Shown here piece by piece: positions 60,873-64,000 of a stretch of DNA of 64,000 nucleotides. The DNA is taken from NCBI GenBank assembly GCA_017525855.1, contig JAFXSE010000001.1:1-64000 (forward strand). Direction: 5' to 3'. Position 1 is the first letter of the stretch. Each line of letters starts with the position of its first letter. This DNA comes from Bacilli bacterium (lineage in GTDB: Bacteria; Bacillota; Bacilli; RF39; UBA660). The notes beneath the pieces were generated by a model that worked only from the letters and a program-made list of their open reading frames with translations, did no database searches and was not told the DNA's origin. The position numbers were made by a program, and so were the translations under genes.

Positions 60873-62093
60873 ATGAAAATTAGAGTAGGAGTTGTTTTTG
60901 GTGGTGAATCAGCAGAGCATGAAGTAAGTATAATTTCTGCTATTCAAGCCATGAATAAAATGAATCAAGAAAAATATGATATTATTCCAATATATATAAC
61001 TAAAGATAGACAGTGGTATACTGGTGAATTATTAAAAGATATTGATTCATATCAGGATTTAGATTTAATTAGAAAATATGCTACCAATGTAGTATTAGTA
61101 GAGAAAGATAATAGGTTTATTTTAGAGAAGAAAAAAGGATTCTTGAAAAAAGAAGTAAATGAAATTGATATCGTATTTCCTATAGTACATGGTACTAATG
61201 TTGAAGATGGAGTTTTACAAGGTTATTTACAAACTCTTGGTATTCCTTATGTTGGTTCAAATACATATGCTAGTGCTGTTGGACAGGATAAAGTATATAT
61301 GAAAGCTATATTTGAAAAAGAGGGAATACCTATAACTAAATATGTTTGGTTCTATGATACTGATTATAGAAATGATCCAGAATCTGTATTAAAGAGAGTT
61401 TCAAAACTAAAATATCCATTGATTGTTAAACCGGCTACTACTGGTAGTAGTATTGGAATAAGTTTTGCTGAGGATGTTGATAAGTTAAAAGAAGCAATTG
61501 ATGATGCTTCTAATTATGATACTAAAATAATAGTTGAAGAAGTTGTTGATAACTTAAAAGAGGTAAATATTAGTGTTTTAGGAAACTATGAACATCAAAA
61601 ATTAAGTGTTATAGAAGAGGTTGTTGGAAATAATAAGTTCTTAACATATGAGGATAAATATATTGGTGGATCTAAAACTAAAGGTAAGATAGGTATCAAG
61701 AGTTTTGCTTCTAATAAAGGTTCTAAAGGAATGTTATCAGCGTCTAGAAAAATTCCAGCAGATTTATCTGATAAAGTAAGAGAAGAAGTTGAGCATATTG
61801 CATCTCGTGCTTTTAAAGCTTTGGGAAGTGCAGGGTGTGCTAGAATAGATTTCTTAATTGATGATAAAAATAATAAAGTTTATATTAACGAAATAAACTC
61901 TATTCCTGGTTCACTTGCTTTCTATTTGTGGGAACCTATTGGCAAAGATTATACAGAGTTATTAGATGATATGATTAATATAGGTGTAAAAGAGTATAAG
62001 AGAAGATCTAGTAAGATTTATACTTTTGATACTAATATATTACAGGGTTTTGCTAATAACAGTTTAAAAGGTGGAAAGACAAAATTAAGATAG
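60873..62093 (+). CDS. ddl: D-alanine--D-alanine ligase
   Basis: ATP-grasp enzyme of 406 residues making D-Ala-D-Ala for peptidoglycan. VVFGGESAEHEVSIISA (about 6-22), PIVHGTNVEDGVLQG, YVGSNTYASAVGQDKVYMK, KPATTGSSIGIS, SAGCARIDFLID and YINEINSIPGSLAFYLWE are conserved. It is about 40-50 residues longer than typical Ddl, in the central and C-terminal parts. ATG 60873 has AGGAGG 6 bases upstream and follows the MurF-like gene by 10 bp; upstream in-frame ATGs lie inside that gene. Terminator follows. Confidence 0.96.
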   Translation: MKIRVGVVFGGESAEHEVSIISAIQAMNKMNQEKYDIIPIYITKDRQWYTGELLKDIDSYQDLDLIRKYATNVVLVEKDNRFILEKKKGFLKKEVNEIDIVFPIVHGTNVEDGVLQGYLQTLGIPYVGSNTYASAVGQDKVYMKAIFEKEGIPITKYVWFYDTDYRNDPESVLKRVSKLKYPLIVKPATTGSSIGISFAEDVDKLKEAIDDASNYDTKIIVEEVVDNLKEVNISVLGNYEHQKLSVIEEVVGNNKFLTYEDKYIGGSKTKGKIGIKSFASNKGSKGMLSASRKIPADLSDKVREEVEHIASRAFKALGSAGCARIDFLIDDKNNKVYINEINSIPGSLAFYLWEPIGKDYTELLDDMINIGVKEYKRRSSKIYTFDTNILQGFANNSLKGGKTKLR

Positions 62094-62111
62094 GTTATAC
62101 TATCTTTTTTT
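62088..62111 (+). terminator. Terminator of ddl
   Basis: Arms AGATAG (62088-62093) and CTATCT (62100-62105), loop GTTATA, six T. Confidence 0.8.
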
Positions 62112-62132
62112 GAATTATAGGAGTAGATAATT

Positions 62133-62687
62133 ATGAAGAGAATTAGTTTTGATAGTTTAAAAAGATATTATTTAATCTTTATGATGTATGCTGTCATAGG
62201 ATGGATATATGAAGTTTTTTTAGAAGTTGTTGTTTATAGGTGGGGATTTAGTAATAGAGGAGTGCTTTTTGGCCCTTATTGTCCTGTATATGGTGTTGGT
62301 GCATTGTTGTTTATTTTCTTGATTTATCCAATCATTAAGAATAAATCAATCAAAACAAAAGTACTTATGATACCTATAATATTTGTTTTGTGTGCCTTAT
62401 TGGCTACAGCTTTGGAACTTATTACATCTTATTTGTGTGAATTCTTTTTAGGAAGTTGGCCTTGGCAAACATATGCTGATTATAAATATAATTTTCAGGC
62501 AAGAGTTGCTTTGTCACCTTCAATAAGATTTGGTATTGGAGGAGTTGTTTTCTTATATTTATTAGAACCAGTATTTGAGAGAGTGGTTAATAAGATTAAT
62601 AGTAAGAAGTTAAATATATTATTTTGGTCAATATTAATAATTTTCATTATTGATTTAGTTGCGTTAATATTGAAGAGTATTTTTTAA
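62133..62687 (+). CDS. Putative ABC-transporter type IV (DUF1113-like) membrane protein
   Basis: This 184-residue protein has five membrane helices; it contains GWIYEVFLEVVVYRWGFSNRG, LFGPYCPVYGVGALL and LELITSYLCEFFLGSWPWQT, the pattern of PF06541 (putative ABC-transporter type IV). Function unproven in that family. No ATPase is nearby. GGAG precedes the ATG. Confidence 0.8.
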   Translation: MKRISFDSLKRYYLIFMMYAVIGWIYEVFLEVVVYRWGFSNRGVLFGPYCPVYGVGALLFIFLIYPIIKNKSIKTKVLMIPIIFVLCALLATALELITSYLCEFFLGSWPWQTYADYKYNFQARVALSPSIRFGIGGVVFLYLLEPVFERVVNKINSKKLNILFWSILIIFIIDLVALILKSIF

Positions 62688-62697
62688 GGGTATAATA

Positions 62698-62725
62698 AAA
62701 AGTCAGGTTTTCCTGACTCTTTTTA
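62698..62725. terminator. Bidirectional terminator
   Basis: Arms AGTCAGG (62701-62707) and CCTGACT (62712-62718), loop of T, T runs on both strands; shared with the convergent aquaporin gene. Confidence 0.85.
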
Positions 62726-63394
62726 TTTAGAAGTTTTAGTTACAAATCTGTAAAATAGTCCAGCTAGTATGCATCCTATTATAGGTGCTAGTATGAATAA
62801 CCATACTTGACTAAGAGCAGTACCACCTTGTATTATAGCTGGTGCTAGACTTCTTGCTGGATTTACAGAAGTTCCAGTGAATGGAATTCCAAATAAGTGA
62901 ACTAATGTTAATGTTAATCCTATTACTATACCAGTAGCGTGTCCATTTTCTTTTTTATCTGTTACTCCTAAGATAGTTGTAACAAAGATAAATGTTAGAA
63001 TTATTTCTGTTATTAGGGCTATTAACCATGTTACTTCAGTACCATTAGGTAATGATCCTCCATATGAATTAGCACCTAGACTGTTGAAGTTTCCTAGTAA
63101 TAATCCTAATACTAGTGAACCAGCAAGAGCTCCTAAAACTTGCGAAATGATATATTTTACACATTCTGCAACACTCATTTTTCCAGCTACTGTCATGCCA
63201 ATGGATACAGCTGGATTGATATGACAACCTGATACATTACCAATTGAATATGCCATAGCTACAATAACCAATCCAAAGGCTAGTGAAACGGCTACAATAC
63301 CAGCTGGTGTTGTGCATCCTACAATAACAGCAACACCACATGCGATTAGAACTAATGTAAAAGTTCCAACAAACTCTGAAATATATTTTTTCAT
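62723..63394 (-). CDS. Aquaporin (MIP family, AqpZ-like)
   Basis: Six-helix channel of 223 residues with two NPA loops: GCHINPAVS and TGTSVNPARSLAPAI. The second is of the AqpZ type (TSVNPARS) rather than the glycerol-facilitator type (NPARD), and the wide Asp after NPAR is absent, so it probably passes water. It starts KKYISEFVGTFTLVLIACG. ATG at 63392-63394 has AAAGGAGG upstream; the longer in-frame extension to 63478 lacks a site. Expressed alone. Confidence 0.93.
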   Translation of the reverse strand: MKKYISEFVGTFTLVLIACGVAVIVGCTTPAGIVAVSLAFGLVIVAMAYSIGNVSGCHINPAVSIGMTVAGKMSVAECVKYIISQVLGALAGSLVLGLLLGNFNSLGANSYGGSLPNGTEVTWLIALITEIILTFIFVTTILGVTDKKENGHATGIVIGLTLTLVHLFGIPFTGTSVNPARSLAPAIIQGGTALSQVWLFILAPIIGCILAGLFYRFVTKTSK

Positions 63395-63500
63395 TATTTC
63401 CTCCTTTGATTTCATTATATAAATATATGCTTTTAAATGCAATATATTATGTTGCTTTTTGTTTTTTGCATTTATCAAGTTTCTTTCAATAAAATAAAAA

Positions 63501-63531
63501 ACGACTTTTTAACAAGTCGTTTTATTTTTAA
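63501..63531 (-). terminator. Hairpin terminator after tRNA-Lys
   Basis: Arms ACGACTT (63501-63507) and AAGTCGT (63514-63520), with T-rich tail on the minus strand. Confidence 0.7.
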
Positions 63532-63533
63532 AA

Positions 63534-63609
63534 TGGTGTCCCCTTGCGGGCTCGAACCGCAGACCCACTGATTAAGAGTCAGTTGCTCTACCAACTGAGC
63601 TAAGGAGAC
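63534..63609 (-). tRNA. tRNA-Lys(CTT)
   Basis: Acceptor GTCTCCT pairs AGGGGAC (one G-T), D-arm AGCTCAGTTGGTAGAGC, anticodon loop CTCTTAA (anticodon CTT), T-arm GGTTCGAGCC, encoded CCA. An extended -10 TGTTATAAT lies on the minus strand at about 63637-63629. Confidence 0.93.
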
Positions 63610-63748
63610 ATGAAATATTACGTTTTTAATTATAACACAAAATATTTTTTTTGCATAGTTTTTTTATTAAAAACATTCAAAAAAGCTTGATTTATATATT
63701 TTTTTGTTATAATATAATCTTGTCATTTGAAAAAATGATAAAAACTTC

Positions 63749-63777
63749 TTGATTTTATTTCCATATTGCGATATACT
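63749..63777 (+). promoter_or_regulatory. Promoter of the tRNA-Ile/Asn/Glu operon
   Basis: TTGATT (63749-63754), 17-bp spacer, TATACT (63772-63777), about 20 bp before tRNA-Ile. Confidence 0.65.
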
Positions 63778-63798
63778 TTAGAAGTATCTTATTTATGT

Positions 63799-63875
<77 letters not shown>

Positions 63876-63878
63876 TTT

Positions 63879-63955
63879 GCCTCAATAGCTCAGTTGGTTA
63901 GAGCACTTGACTGTTAATCAAGGGGTCCTAGGTTCAAGTCCTAGTTGAGGCGCCA
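63879..63955 (+). tRNA. tRNA-Asn(GTT)
   Basis: Acceptor GCCTCAA/TTGAGGC, anticodon loop CTGTTAA (anticodon GTT), T-arm GGTTCAAGTCC, encoded CCA; 3 bases after tRNA-Ile. Confidence 0.95.
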
Positions 63956-63958
63956 TAT

Positions 63959-64000
63959 GGCGAGTTGGTGAAGCGGCTTAACACACTGCCCTTTCACGGC
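63959..64000 (+). tRNA. tRNA-Glu(TTC), cut by the window end
   Basis: Begins GGCGAGT, D-arm with GAAGCGGCTTAA, anticodon stem CTGCC then loop CTTTCAC (anticodon TTC) and the start of the 3' strand GGC. The rest lies beyond the window. Confidence 0.88.

Overview
The window is about 64 kb of very AT-rich bacterial DNA (roughly 27-30% G+C by eye) with the standard genetic code: TGA ends genes such as rlmN and tryptophan is TGG. Strong GGAGG-type ribosome sites, Bacillus-type gene order, PASTA-kinase, sortase and KhpA genes place it in a low-GC Bacilli lineage. An uncultured gut group close to Erysipelotrichia/RF39 is my best guess, not a proof. Three genes look like Bacillus spore-coat genes in their Bacillus contexts (lon...spoVID-ysxE and miaB-ymcA-cotE), so the lineage either sporulates or descends from a spore former.

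Layout. 1-2.6 kb: end of a LamG-like surface protein, an unknown gene, and a broken NitT/TauT-type ABC transporter (binding protein plus an ATPase cut off after its signature motif; no permease). 2.7-6.5 kb: surface locus with a thioester/Cna-B adhesin, a sortase and a repeat-bearing membrane protein. 6.5-14.8 kb: pcrA, a nucleotidyltransferase, a Bax inhibitor-1 family protein, ligA and lon. 14.8-22.4 kb: unknowns, SpoVID-like and YsxE-like genes, an orphan prepilin with a probable 3' frameshift, an ankyrin-like protein, miaB-ymcA-cotE and a pair of tandem paralogues. 22.5-28.9 kb: rpsP-khpA, a PflX-like radical SAM gene, cdsA-rseP, priA and pyrH.

28.9-44.4 kb: a secreted protein whose 3' end is a sharply GC-rich 110-bp strip (candidate variable region of a diversity-generating retroelement), then the run fmt - unknown - rlmN-prpC-prkC-rsgA-rpe, which is the Bacillus order without rsmB, then a 3D-domain protein, tex, a DUF2185 gene and yqeK. 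44.5-52.9 kb: an integrated element next to tRNA-Gly(TCC), bounded by a 12-bp direct repeat. It carries a large serine recombinase, TnpV, two short-chain dehydrogenases, a zinc-ribbon/membrane protein pair that resembles a defence module, a promoter-driven structured RNA with tandem terminators, a frameshifted small gene and an unknown 689-residue protein. 53-64 kb: two unknown genes, typA, rpmB, rbfA, a hydrolase, a membrane-fused MurF-like ligase, ddl, a small membrane protein, an aquaporin, and tRNA genes for Lys, Ile, Asn and the start of Glu.

The core genes serve DNA replication and repair, translation, peptidoglycan and phospholipid synthesis, and PASTA-kinase signalling, mostly in short operons closed by clear hairpin/T-tract terminators. 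The most unusual material is the GC-rich gene end at 30.2 kb and the 44.5-52.9 kb element, above all its structured RNA, its zinc-ribbon pair and two short sequences that mimic the antisense of the tRNA-Gly anticodon arm.
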